DNA of 64,000 nt from contig NC_058162.1 in the NCBI RefSeq assembly GCF_020080835.1, positions 23,901,885-23,965,884 on the forward strand, in the 5' to 3' direction. A model generated the notes under the pieces. That model had not been told where the DNA came from and made no database searches. It saw nothing but the letters and a program-made list of their open reading frames with translations. Source of the DNA: Cotesia glomerata (Eukaryota > Arthropoda > Insecta > Hymenoptera > Braconidae). The position numbers and the translations under genes are program-made. Positions 11,178 through 22,185 of the stretch are shown here, piece by piece. Positions within the stretch are counted from its first letter, which is position 1. Every line of letters begins with the position of its first letter.

Positions 11178-11374
11178 CACAGTAAAAAATTTTGCGTCAT
11201 TGCGTCAAAAAATTTTGTGTTAAAAATTTAACACTTTTTTGTGTAAATTTAACATTTGTTGTGTTAAATTAACACAGAAAAATGTTGAATTAACACAAAA
11301 AAGTGTTAAATATTTAACATAAAAATTTTTAACATAAAATTTTTTGACGCAATAACGCAAAATTTTTTACTATG
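11178..11374. mobile_element. Small palindromic MITE
   Basis: It starts CACAGTAAAAAATTTTGCGT and ends with the near-complement 'aaaattttttactatg'. Almost the whole 197 bp folds on itself, with repeated 'gtgttaaa' words. Confidence 0.7.
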
Positions 11375-11811
11375 AAGTCAGGCCAATTCAGACTCTATTG
11401 CGGTAGTAATTAATTAAAATAAAAAATCTTAGCTTTCTTGATTCAAATATGAATTTTCTCAAACCAAAAAGTTTCACATATTTACAAAAGTAAAAAAAAA
11501 TTTTTTGAATCAATGAATGATCTTCATTGAATCCAGAAGAAAAAAAAACATTTGCGTTTATAAAGTAAACAATTTAGTGTATCATTTACCGTATAAATAA
11601 AGTAAACTAAAATACGTGGCTCGTGGCCTAGTTTAATAAGCCGATGAAAGAGCTGAGCTCGTGCACTGGGTGGTCCTCGGTCACGAGATCCCTCGTATGA
11701 GTTTATCTTATATATACGGATGCATGTACACATGTTTTTGCATTAAAAATCGAGTCCTTAGCAAATAATAATAAATAACAAATAATAAATAATTTATTTA
11801 TAATATAGAGA

Positions 11812-11859
11812 ACAAGAAGAAGAAGAAGAAGAAGAAGAAGAAGAAGAAGAAGAAGAAGA
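11812..11859. repeat. (AAG)n microsatellite
   Basis: A run of GAA/AAG triplets within an intron. Confidence 0.95.
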
Positions 11860-11989
11860 TGACAAAGGCGTGATTGGCGGAAGAGTGATTGCGTACCGGC
11901 AGTGAGCCAGCTTAGCGGCAGCGCGACATTTTGATTGGAGAAACAAAAAGAAGAAAAATAGTTTAGAATTGAAAAAACTTTATTTATTT

Positions 11990-12290
11990 TTTTTTTGGAC
12001 TGAGGACTGAGGACGTTGCCGTTGCACGTGTGTTCCATTGTAAAATTAGCGTTGCAGAGCTTAGTTTAAGTATATATAGATGAAGATGAGATAGATCTCT
12101 ATGGATCTGTGTAAGAGTAAGTGTAAGTGTAAGTAAAGAGATGAGAGGAGACACAATGCCGGCGTCGCGGCGTCTGGGGTCGTGGTGTTCGCGACCCCCA
12201 TGTGCTAAATCGAGCACCGCGCAACGTAGACCAGACGAGTTTACACACGCGCCGTGAATTCTGTCATACCAGCCACGCGGTTACTTACAT
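11990..12290. promoter_or_regulatory. GC-richer intronic island, possible regulatory DNA or alternative exon
   Basis: This island is far richer in CpG than its surroundings (for example 'gccggcgtcgcggcgtctgg', 'cacgcgccgtg'). Minus-strand frames here start only at GTG, so coding is not supported. It sits inside NDNF intron 1 and could be an enhancer, an alternative first exon or an unrelated non-coding transcript. Confidence 0.25.
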
Positions 12291-12409
12291 TAGTACATTA
12301 GCTAAATTATTAAGTCAGTAATACACTTTATTGTAATAACTTTATTATTTATTTATTTATACAATAGATTTTATTGGTGACATTAAATTCAGCTGTCACT
12401 TGATAATTT

Positions 12410-12505
12410 TTTAATTTTAATTTTTAATTTTAATTTTTAATTTTAATTTTTAATTTTAATTTTTAATTTTAATTTTTAATTTTAATTTTTAATTTTAATT
12501 TTAAT
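12410..12505. repeat. 13-bp tandem repeat (TTTTTAATTTTAA)n
   Basis: About seven head-to-tail copies. Confidence 0.9.
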
Positions 12506-12984
12506 AAATAAATTTGTTCCAAAAAATTATTTTTAAAAAATAGCATTTATAATTTTTTTAAATTTCTACATGTCAATTTTACATGTTAAATATCTGCTAA
12601 ATTGATTCTCATATTTTATTGTTTCAGGAAAAAAATCTTTTTTTTTAATTTTTTTGGAATTATTTTTGATAAATTATTGCACGAGAAGAAATTTTTATTT
12701 ATTTATTTATTTGCCTTTACTGAAATTCAATAGCCCAAAAAGCTAATAACAGAGTTACTCAATTTTTACAGAATTAAAAATTTTGACAGTGAGAAATTTA
12801 CGTAAAAATTTAACTCTATAAACTAAAATTTCTGTATTTGATTATTTTAAATTAACAAGGTAATTTAATTACTAAGAAAAAAAGAAAAAGAGATGAATTA
12901 AGGCTACGCGTGCAGAGTTACATTTATTTTTAATTTACCAAATTTCTTATTTTTCAACAATTTAAATAAATTATTAATAAATTA

Positions 12985-13700
12985 TTTGACTGCTGAAGAA
13001 TATTATGACGATAAAAAATTGTAAAATACTTTTATTACGGTGTATTAAAGAAATGATTTAAAATTTTTTTTAAATAAAAATTCTGTCAAAGTTCAAATTA
13101 AAAAATTGAAATTTTATATTTTTTATTAAGATAACATGGGAAGAAATATATTATCAACTTTTGGAAGCTTATATGTCATTTTACAGACATCGGATCAGAA
13201 AGTGTGAAAAAATTTTTTGTATAAAATTGAAAGTTCTACAAAAAAGGTTTGATAAAATTTTATAAGATGTCACATTTTATTTAATTTTTAGAGAAGTTAT
13301 CGTTTAGAAGAAAATTATCAATAATTAATTAGATTGCTGAAGAATATTATGAAGATAAAAAATTTTAAAATGCTTTTATTAAAGTGTATTAAAAAAATGA
13401 TAATCGGAAATTTTGTCAAAATTTTAAGTCTTAATATTGATTTTTAGAATTAAAAAATTGAAATTTTATATTCTTTATTAAAATAACGGGAAGAAATACA
13501 TTCTTAATTTTTGGAAGCTTCTATCTCGTCTTACAGGCACCGGATCAAAAAGTGTGAAGATTTTTTGTAGAAAATTAAACGCTCTACAAAAAAGGTCTCA
13601 TGATTTTTTGATAAATTTACTTTTTTTAAAGTTATTCGAGGTTAAAGTTGGATATTTTATAAAATGTTAGATTTTATTCAATTTTCAGACATTATTATTA
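12985..13700 (+). repeat. Tandem duplication, ~350-bp period
   Basis: Two diverged copies (about 12985-13320 and 13335-13700) share 'gctgaagaatattatga', 'aaaaattgaaattttata', 'tggaagctt' and 'ctacaaaaaaggt'. No coding frame. Confidence 0.65.
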
Positions 13701-14836
13701 TTTAGAAGAAAATTCTTCATATATGTTGAAGTATATGTAATTTTTACTAAATAATTAACAAAAATTGAAAATATACATCGATTTTTTGGTACAGGCGACA
13801 GGTATTATTTAATTAATTAAGTGTTAATTATAGAATTTGATATAATTTGTACTAAAAGAAGAAAATGAAACTTTGTAAAAAATAGTTTCTTCTTTCTATA
13901 TTTTTAATAGAAAGGAAATGACCAAAAATGAATTATTTAAGAAGAAATGTTAATATAAAAATTTGATAAAATTCGGAAAACAATCATGATTAATTTGTAG
14001 ATAAATTAAATTATTTAAATACAAAAATAGATGATAGTAATCGAAAATTTCGGCTAGTTACGATATTATTGTGAAGAAATAAAAAAAATTTATCATTTAA
14101 AATTAAGTATAAATTTAACTAAAATTTTTTATCAAGTAATTTGAAATATAAAATTTTTGTCTAATTTTGAGAGTGAAAAATTTTGTGAAAATTAAAGTAG
14201 TAGTTTATTTGAAAAATTAATTTTTTTTAATAATATTTTTAGTAAGTTTTTAAGCATATTTTTGAAATATTTATCACACTTATTTTTATTTTAAATCACT
14301 TGTTAAAAAATATTGTTTAATAATTTTAAGGGAATTTTTTAAATATTAAATTAATTAAAAAAATTTTAATTTGAAATATTTATGTTCAATTTTGAAAATA
14401 ATAAAAAATGTTAAAAAATTCAAATAATATTAATTTTTTAAATAAAATTTTTACTTTAAAAAAAAAATCCAATTTTGTCAAGAAAAAATTTTCACATTTT
14501 TTTAAAAATATTTTTATTTTTCCAAAATTAACATTTGTTAAAAAATTTTCTTTATTAATTTTAAGTGAATTTTTAAATATTAAATTAATTTAAAAGAAAA
14601 AAATTAATTTGAAATTTATTTGAGGATAAAGAATTTTTAAGAATTCTAATAATATTAATTTTTTAAATAAACTTTTTCCTTAGCGTGTAAAAAAATATCC
14701 AATTTTGTAAAGCCAAAATTTTTCATTAAGTTTTTAAAAATATTTTATTTTTTCAAAATTAACACTAGTTAAAAAATTTAAAAAAATTTTTTAACATAAA
14801 ATTAATGCTAAAAATTATAAATAATTAAAAACTTAC
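13701..14836. other. NDNF intron 1, AT-rich, no feature seen
   Basis: Low-complexity A/T sequence leads up to the exon 1 donor. The small open frame near 14408-14593 is Lys/Phe/Asn only and reflects base composition. Confidence 0.6.
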
Positions 14837-15051
14837 TTGGATATATTTCCAGGTTGAATAACAGCAGGTATTTGATGTTCAGGATACAACATATCCGTTT
14901 TGTTAATACTATCACGTCGATTATTATTATTATTATTATTAGAATTAAAGGTTTGCCGAATTTGTAAGGCATCTTCACCCCTAGCACTGAGATACTTGCG
15001 CTGCGTCAGAATAATAGTCACGATAACCAGCCGTAAATTAATCATCAACAT
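14837..15051 (-). CDS. NDNF/Nord-like secreted protein, coding exon 1 with signal peptide
   Basis: This exon starts at ATG 15051-15049 (G at -3; a second in-frame ATG follows two codons later) and encodes 71 residues plus AA of codon 72. The donor is CCAA|GTAAGT at 14837/14836. Residues 4-15 (INLRLVIVTIIL) form a short hydrophobic core after a short N-terminus, consistent with a signal peptide cleaved around 22-25. Seven asparagines (38-44) come from an (AAT)n run. Sequons NKT (50-52) and NIS (69-71, completed by exon 2) fit a glycosylated secreted protein. Family members are secreted; Drosophila Nord is reported as a BMP-signalling modulator and vertebrate NDNF as a neurotrophic/FGF-pathway factor. 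The three exons in the window give 220 residues. The two-exon match to family motifs downstream is strong; this exon is assigned by splice phase and signal peptide. Confidence 0.75.
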
Positions 15052-15523
15052 TTCAGTAGTTATTAGTCCTCAGAAGCAATTGGCGGACAAAACACCCGAA
15101 AGTTAATAGTTAATGATCAATAAATCGATAATAGCCAATAAAATAATAAATGATGTCGTGGTGATCCAAGTACTTGAGTAAAATGATGTGTGTCGCATAA
15201 AGGACTTGAAGAGACTGAGTATGAGGTAGTCGGTTTAGTTGATCAAGGCAAGGCAGGCGAAAGTAGTAGTCGACAAACCCCTCTTGATACTACTCGACTA
15301 CAAAGTACTCGATCAACTACACACGATCACGTTTTGATGTTGCTGCTGCTTCTACTTCTGCTTATGCTTATGCTTCTACTGCTTTGCTACTGATCTTTAA
15401 CTCCATCCCTATACCCTAATAATAATAACTACCTACACTTGTTTATAAGTGTATTATATACTTACCCCTATAAATTTTGTGGAAAATTAGTATAAGTAGT
15501 TTTTTTTTATATTTTTTTTATAA
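15052..15523 (-). promoter_or_regulatory. Region upstream of the NDNF start: likely 5' UTR and promoter
   Basis: This is non-repetitive sequence of more balanced composition directly upstream of the NDNF ATG, with short direct repeats ('ctgctgctgctt', 'atgcttatgctt'). No TATA box or initiator could be chosen with confidence. It ends at the Helitron start at 15524. Confidence 0.4.
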
Positions 15524-15713
15524 TCTATATTATTAAGAGGAATTAGATTCATAATTAAGAAATGACCTTGTATCTTGTAAACTATTGACATTTTTAAAGA
15601 TATAAGCTCATCCCGATGTTACACTCATTAAGACCTTTCATTTGATTACCCATATCAATTTTTTATATATTTCATATATTTGTATATTTTATATATTCAT
15701 ATATTTCACAAAT

Positions 15714-15715
<2 letters not shown>

Positions 15716-15792
<77 letters not shown>

Positions 15793-15798
15793 ACATAC

Positions 15799-15839
<41 letters not shown>

Positions 15840-15877
15840 TATATGTTTATATATTACATACATATATATATATATAT

Positions 15878-15932
<55 letters not shown>
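15716..15932. repeat. Interrupted (TA)n microsatellite
   Basis: TA run with occasional TG/CA steps. Open frames of Ile/Tyr here are not genes. Confidence 0.95.
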
Positions 15933-15937
<5 letters not shown>

Positions 15938-15945
15938 TCTCCAAA

Positions 15946-16287
15946 TTACGGAAAAATTCTCACTGAGTAGGTCCCCCCCCCCTTTCCCCTATCCGTTCTT
16001 TCCCAACTCCCTTAAAATTTGCTTTGATATGGCTCTTTACCGTAAGATGGACGGTGGCGTTGTTTGCTCGGTGGGTCTTATATACGTGACTGAATAAAAT
16101 AGTCAGTACTTGTCTCGGATAGCTTAACTGGTAGAGCCCTTGGCGCGTAACCGAGAGATATGGGTTCAATTCCCAGTCTGGGCTGTCTGATTATTTTTTC
16201 AATTACGGAAAAATTCCCACTGAGTAGGTCCCCCCTTTCCCCTATCCGTTCTTTCCCAACTCCCTTAAAATTTGCTTTGATATGGCT
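15946..16287 (+). repeat. Direct repeat pair flanking a tRNA-like segment
   Basis: About 87 bp (15946-16033) is repeated at 16199-16287, including 'cactgagtaggtcccccc', 'cctatccgttctttcccaac' and 'ttaaaatttgctttgatat'. The copies differ mainly in C-run length. The 165 bp between them holds the tRNA-like sequence. Confidence 0.85.
16112..16184 (+). tRNA. tRNA-like sequence (pseudo-tRNA or SINE head)
   Basis: The A-box TAGCTTAACTGG and B-box GGTTCAATTCC both match the Pol III consensus. CTTGG and CCGAG form a five-pair anticodon stem around CGCGTAA, which would give anticodon CGT. However, position 33 is G instead of T and the acceptor stem pairs poorly. A T-run follows shortly. It is probably a decayed tRNA or a tRNA-derived repeat, and is interchangeable with a SINE head. 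Confidence 0.45.
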
Positions 16288-16288
16288 G

Positions 16289-16320
<32 letters not shown>

Positions 16321-16322
<2 letters not shown>

Positions 16323-17270
16323 TATATCGCGTGACTAATGCAAAAAGGGCGCATAGCTGCAGGTTAGTAGGGATCCATGCTAAAAGGGCGCATAAAAAAA
16401 ATTTTTTTTGCCATTCTTCTTAAAATCACTCGAAACACAAAGATATATAAAAAAAAAAATTCGAGCATCCTAAAGCTAAAAGGGCGTAACTCAAGACATA
16501 CGCCCTTTTAGCTTTTAGAAAAGTAGTGCCTAAAGCTAAAAGGGCGCATAAAAAAAATTTATGTTTTTATATAAAATTTTGATAAATAGCTTCACAAGAC
16601 ATGAAATTAAAAAATTTAATGAATAAAAAAAAATTTCTTAACTACCGGTCCCTATACGATTGTAACTTTATATTTCTCTCTTAGACAAAGAAGAATTTAA
16701 AAAAAAAACACTCTGCTACGTAATAGATTTTTTAATTATCTATTTCATAGCAGAGCGTTTTTTTCGAAATTTTCATTTGTTTAAAAGAAAAACATAAAAC
16801 TGCAATAGTTTTATAATTATGAGTGCAACAAGAATAATACCGTTTCTTACAGTGAAGTACTTAAACAATATTGAAAAAATAATAATTTTAAACTCTTTTT
16901 ATACAAGCAATAGATAAATAAATTAATCGAAAACTAATGAGATTGAAATAATTTTCAAATAAAAAATAAATTACTACAGAGTTAGAGTAAGCCTCTCTCG
17001 TGTAACTCTACCGTTTTTTTTTTTTTTTAATTTTTAGGCTAAAAATAAGCATTTTTATGAAATATTTAGAAAAAAAATTTATAGGCCCTTTTAGCTTTAG
17101 GTCATAAAATTTTCAAATTCCTAAAGCTAAAAGGGCGCATAATAAGAGACATACGCCCTTTTAGCTTTAGGAAATCGATGCTTCATTTTTAGGCGAAGAA
17201 TATGTCAACCAGTCGATTGGTGATAAAAAAAAAATTATGCGCACTTTTACCTTTTGGCACGCGATATATA
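16321..17270. mobile_element. TIR element with AAAAGGGCG subterminal repeats
   Basis: The ends are 'atatatcgcgtgactaatgc' and, reversed, 'atatatcgcgtgccaaaagg', each followed by a GCGCAT word. Inside, CCTAAAGCTAAAAGGGCG occurs in direct and inverted orientation near both ends (16470-16550 and 17090-17170). Two of these form hairpins around 'taactcaagacata' and 'cataataagagacata'. There is no transposase frame. It is inserted in Helitron copy 2. Confidence 0.7.
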
Positions 17271-17280
17271 TAAAATATAT

Positions 17281-17527
17281 CGACGTTCTAATTAGCAAAT
17301 TGTCTAACTCCATTTTAGAGAATCTTCTATTTGATGAAAAAAACAATTAGTTCAAAATTTATTATCACTTTAAAAAACCATTTAATATCATTAATATCTA
17401 ATAGAGATATAATATTTAAGTTTGAATCATTCAAATATTTTATAATTGGATTATTGCTACATCAAAATGTTAAAAAAATCACCCTCTAAAAAATAAGGAG
17501 TTAGACAAATTGCTAATTAGACCGTCG
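17281..17527. mobile_element. 247-bp MITE with ~30-bp TIR
   Basis: The left end CGACGTTCTAATTAGCAAAT mirrors the right end 'attagaccgtcg'. The inverted match extends through 'ttgtctaactcc'. Flanking ATAT on both sides is consistent with a short target duplication in the Helitron unit text 'aaatatatgaaaaatgcc'. Confidence 0.8.
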
Positions 17528-19011
17528 ATATGAAAAATGCCATGTGGGTACTTAAATGAAAGGTCGCGATGTGCGTAACATCGAAATGAGCTTATATTAC
17601 TAAAAACATCAATAATTAAGAAATGACCTTGTATCTTGTGAACTCTTGACATTTTTAAAGATATAAGCTCATCCCGATGTTACACTCGTCGAGACCTTTC
17701 ATTTGAGTACCCAATTCAATTTTTCATATATTTTATATATTTATATAATTCACAAATACCATATAAATATAAAATATATGAAAAATGCCATGTGGGTACT
17801 TAAATAAAAGGTCTCGATGAGCGTAACATCGATATGAGCTTATATCATTAAAAACATCAATAATTAAGAAATGACATTGTATCGTGTGAACTATTTACAT
17901 TTTTAAAGATATAAGCTTGCCCCAACATTACACTCATGGAGACCTTTCATTTGAGTACCCACATCAATTTTTCATATATTTTATATATTTATATATTTCA
18001 AAAATACAATATATATAAAATATATGAAAAATGCCATGTAGGTATTTAAATGAAAGGTCTCGATGAGTGTAACATCGAAATGAGTTTATATCTTAAAACA
18101 TATCGATAATTAAGAAATGACATTGTATTTTGTCAACTAATGACATTTTTAAAAATATAAACTCACCCCGAGATTATACTCATCGAGACCTTTAATTTGA
18201 GTACCCACATCAATTTTTCATATATTTCATATATTTATATATATTATATATATGTATGTATGAAAAATATATTAAAAATAGAAAGGGGGTACTCAAATGA
18301 AAGCTCTTGATGAGTGTAACATCTCGATGAGCTTATACCTTTAAAATATATATTATATATACATATATTTTATATATTTATATATTTCAAAAATACAATA
18401 TATATAAAATATATGAAAAATGCCATGTAGGTATTTAAATGAAAGGTCTCGATGAGTGTAACATCGAAATGAGTTTATATCTTAAAAAATATCGATAATT
18501 AAGAAATGACATTGTATTTTGTCAACTAATGACATTTTTAAAAATATAAACTCACCCCGAGATTACACTCATCGAGACCTTTAATTTGAGTACCCACATC
18601 AATTTTTCATATATTTCATATATTTATATATATTATATATATGTATGTATGAAAAATATATTAAAAATACAAGTGGGTACTCAAATGAAAGCTCTTGATG
18701 AGTGTAACATCTCGATGAGCTTATACCTTTAAAATATATATTATATATACATATATTTTATATATTTATATATTTCCAAAATACAATATATATAAAATAT
18801 ATGAAAAATGCCATGTAGGTATTTAAATGAAAGGTCTCGATGAGTGTAACATCGAAATGAGTTTATATCTTAAAACATATCGATAATTAAGAAATGACAT
18901 TGTATTTTGTCAACTAATGACATTTTTAAAATATAAACTCACCCCGAGATTACACTCATCGAGACCTTTAATTTGAGTACCCACATCAATTTTTCATATA
19001 TTTCATATATT

Positions 19012-19103
<92 letters not shown>
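19012..19103. repeat. (TA)n microsatellite in Helitron unit
   Basis: A pure TA run that replaces the centre of a palindromic unit. Confidence 0.95.
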
Positions 19104-19105
<2 letters not shown>

Positions 19106-19289
19106 AAAATGCAAGTGAGTACTCAAATGAAAGCTCTTGATGAGTGTAACATCGGGATGAGCTTATATCTTTAAAAATGTCAATATTTAAGAGAGTACAG
19201 TGTTATTTAACAAAATTCATTACTTAATAAAGCAAAATTTTATTTATAGTTCACAAGTCACAGCAGTCACAAAGTGACTGCAAGGTTGT

Positions 19290-20308
19290 TATTAATAATT
19301 ATTGTAATATCAATTTTTACGTAATTTTAATTAAGGGTCATTAATTTTTGTTTAGAATGAATTTTTGAGTAGGAATGAAATGGAAAAATTCTCATTAATA
19401 TTACTTAAAGAAGAAATATAACACTGAAAGATTTAAAAAAAGTTTTAAAAAACATCGTGAATAATAATACTTTAACTGTTGTAAATATTAATAATTATCG
19501 GTTGTAGTAAGTTAACATACTAAATAATTATCTTAAAGACCCAAAATAATAACCAGGCAATTTAAATAATAAAATAATAAAACAAATTATTGTTATTTGA
19601 CTTGCTGGACAAAACTGTTTGACGTGCAAGAAAAAAAATAATTGGTAAAAAGTATAAAGAGCCTTTTACTCTTAATCGGCACACACTCCAAGCTCGAACC
19701 CTATATATGTTATATATATACTGTAGCGTGCGTGCTATGTGTGGCTTCGGCTTCGGGATACGTATAACATATCAGTATTCGCTTTAACATACGGATATCA
19801 CAAGTTACTATCAAAGATAATAAAAAAAAAAATTCATAGAAATTTTTAATTCAAATTGTGAATTAAAAGAAGTAAAAATACGAAAAAATTATAAGAGATC
19901 TTTTATAATATAGAAGATTAATTTTCCGATAAAAAAAATCCTTTTCAATTTTTTAGTATCTTTAATTTTATAGCTTTAATAGAAAATCGAAAATCAAAAA
20001 TAATTTTTTATATTATGAAGAAATATTCTAGATATTTTATTTCAAAATGTTAGCTCAAAAATTGAAAAATTGAAAATATGAAAAAAATAAAAGATTTTTT
20101 TTGTACAAAATAAATTTTCACTAAATTTACTTCTTAGCTGAAGAAATCAAATTTGTTCTCACAGTAACTTTCTTGATGAAAAAAAATTTTTTAGATTTAG
20201 AAAAAAAAAACAATTTTAAATAGACAACTTGAAAATTTTCATCCAAAATTTTTTCTTCTTAAATATAGAAAACTTTTTTCCAAGAAAGTTTTTACTGGAA
20301 AAATATTA
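19290..20308. other. Intergenic AT-rich DNA, no gene seen
   Basis: Mostly low-complexity. A short richer patch at 19670-19800 ('cacactccaagctcgaaccc', 'cttcggcttcgggatacg') has no open frame or splice pair. Confidence 0.5.
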
Positions 20309-21004
20309 CACAGAAAGAAAAATTTCTTGACTGGAGAATAAAATTTTTGGCTCAAGAAAATTTTCGGGTGCCTGAAGGATGACCGAAGTTGTGTTGGCCG
20401 AAGTAAAAATTTTTCTTTAAATTCTATTCTTGGTGAAAGTAATTTTTTCTTAATTCAAATTATCATAAAAACTTGATACAATAAATTTTTATATTTGATC
20501 AAGATTTTTAGATAATTTAGGGAAGCAGCGCCGCCTACTTCAGCTGAGAAAAAAATTTTCTCACCTTGAGAAAATTTTTCTCGAGAATATTTGATACCCA
20601 TTTTATATTATTTTAGCGTGCAATCATACATATTGAATGAAAAAAAATAATGAAATATTATTTGATCTTCCCATTTGACATATAAATCAATAAAAATATT
20701 AATTAAAATTTACTTCTATCTTTATATTTAATTTTTTGAAGCAAGAGAGAAATTTTCTCAAGACAAGAAAATTTACTTCTATCAGGAACTAAATTTTTTG
20801 GAGCAAGAGGCTGAATTTTCTCAAAACAACAAGATTTTCTTGACAAATAAATTTTCTTGGATCAAGATACGTATTTCTTAAAGCAAGAGAATTTGTTGGA
20901 ATAAGTGAAATTTCTTATGTCAAAAAAAATTTTTTTTTTCGCTCAAGAAAATAATTAGGAAGAAAAATATTTTCTTGGCTCAAGTGAACCTTTTTTTCTA
21001 TCTA
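20309..21004 (+). mobile_element. CACAGAAAGAAA-ended TIR element, copy A
   Basis: This is the same ~695-bp sequence as 54622-55315 and as the outer parts of 22186-24004 (reversed). It starts CACAGAAAGAAAAATTTCTT; the right end has decayed to 'cctttttttctatc'. It is full of AAGAAAATTT/AAATTTTCTT words and has no coding capacity. Confidence 0.75.
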
Positions 21005-21349
21005 GTCAAAATACAAGTAGTGCGAGTTTGAATTAAAAATTTTGGGCTAAATATTAAAAATAAAAAAAAATGAAGAGACCTTTTTTTATAGAAAATTAAA
21101 TTCTTTAGCCAGTATTTCAATTTGAAGTTAAAAAGTTAATATTTTAGAATATTTGCATAGAGATTAAACAAAATATTGTTACAAGTCGCGCATGTTTAAT
21201 TTTGTAGAACCGGGTTCGAATCTCGACAAAGTTAAAAAAATTTTTTTAATAATCTAATTTTTTTTAGAATACCAGATATTATTTAAAATAAATTTTTATT
21301 CTCAAAAAATTATTTTAAAATTATAAAAAAAAAATATTATGAGCGTGTC

Positions 21350-21930
21350 TGACTGGCGAGTGCCGTAACTACTTAAGGAGTAACGAGTGGTCGCGAGGAA
21401 TCGGGATTCGGTGATCCACAAGATCGGTTTATTAACCAATTACCGATCGGCAATTGCCAATTTGAGTACGAAGGACAATAATACAAGGCGAAAAGACGGA
21501 AGTGAAGACAAAGTTTGAGGACTGGAGCCCGGGAATGGAGAAAGAAGATGAAGAGAGAAGAAAAAGATTTAAAGATGGAGACGTATAGGCCTTTGGCTCG
21601 TAAAAAGTGCTCCTTCGAAGTCATGAATATAAATTTATGATAAAGCATAAAAGAGAATTTGTTGGGTACGCTCATATCCGTGGTCTTTGCGGCTTCCCAC
21701 GTTTTTTATAATTTTAAATTGCCCGCCGAGAAAGTGAGATAATAATAATAAGGGTAATAAGTTAGCGTTTTTATTTTTTTTGTATTGTTCTAATTCTATT
21801 GGCTGTTATTTTCTATTGCGTGAATCCTGAGATTTTATTAAAACTACACAACAAATTTTTCGGCAGAATCTCAGGATCTTTCGCTCGCGTGACGCTTGCG
21901 ATTACGGGAACTAACGAAATGCCGACGCGT
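21350..21930 (-). mobile_element. Possible solo LTR or other retroelement remnant
   Basis: This block is GC-richer than its surroundings. On the minus strand it has a polyadenylation-like 'ggttaataaacc' followed by 'gatcaccgaatcccgattcc', an LTR-like layout. The long minus frame at 21373-21675 starts at a true ATG but has no recognisable domain and ends in low-complexity text. Terminal TG..CA and target duplications were not found, so a host regulatory block is also possible. Confidence 0.3.
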
Positions 21931-22185
21931 GCGCGCTTTGTTTAATTTTTAAGTTAGGTTTCTATTTTTTCTATTTTTTTTTTAAATTTAAGCAAGACTT
22001 TTTTTTTTAAAGTTACTCAGAATTTTTAATTTTTATTTATAGTTCAGTTATTTTACTTTGAATAGAAATTTTGGCTAAAGGATGAGATACAAAAATAGAT
22101 AAGGACCTTTTTGTAAAAATTTAATTTTATATAAAAAGGTCTCTTATCATTTTTAGAATTTTTAATATTTAGCCCAAAATTTTTA

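Larger units (their letters stand above)
15524..19289 (+). mobile_element. Helitron copy 2, expanded and interrupted
   Basis: It begins TCTATATTATTAAGAGG after A and ends at the hairpin GCAGTCACAAAGTGACTGC (19263-19281) plus AAGGTTG. Here the expected CTAG is altered to TTAT. The body holds several 240-390 bp palindromic units (17528-19180) and long TA runs. Two TIR elements have inserted (16321-17270 and 17281-17527). Whether 15524 and 19289 are ends of one insertion is inferred from shared family ends. Confidence 0.65.

Noticed and set aside
11984..12217. 77-aa minus-strand frame
   Set aside because: Starts at GTG and consists of simple repeats; no domain.
15642..16097. Open frames of Ile/Tyr repeats on both strands
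   Set aside because: Translation of the TA microsatellite.
16112..16184. Functional tRNA-Thr(CGT)
   Set aside because: Position 33 is not T and the acceptor stem pairs badly; kept only as tRNA-like.
21195..21230. B-box-like 'gggttcgaatctcg' as a tRNA
   Set aside because: No A-box or stems upstream; a single motif is not enough.
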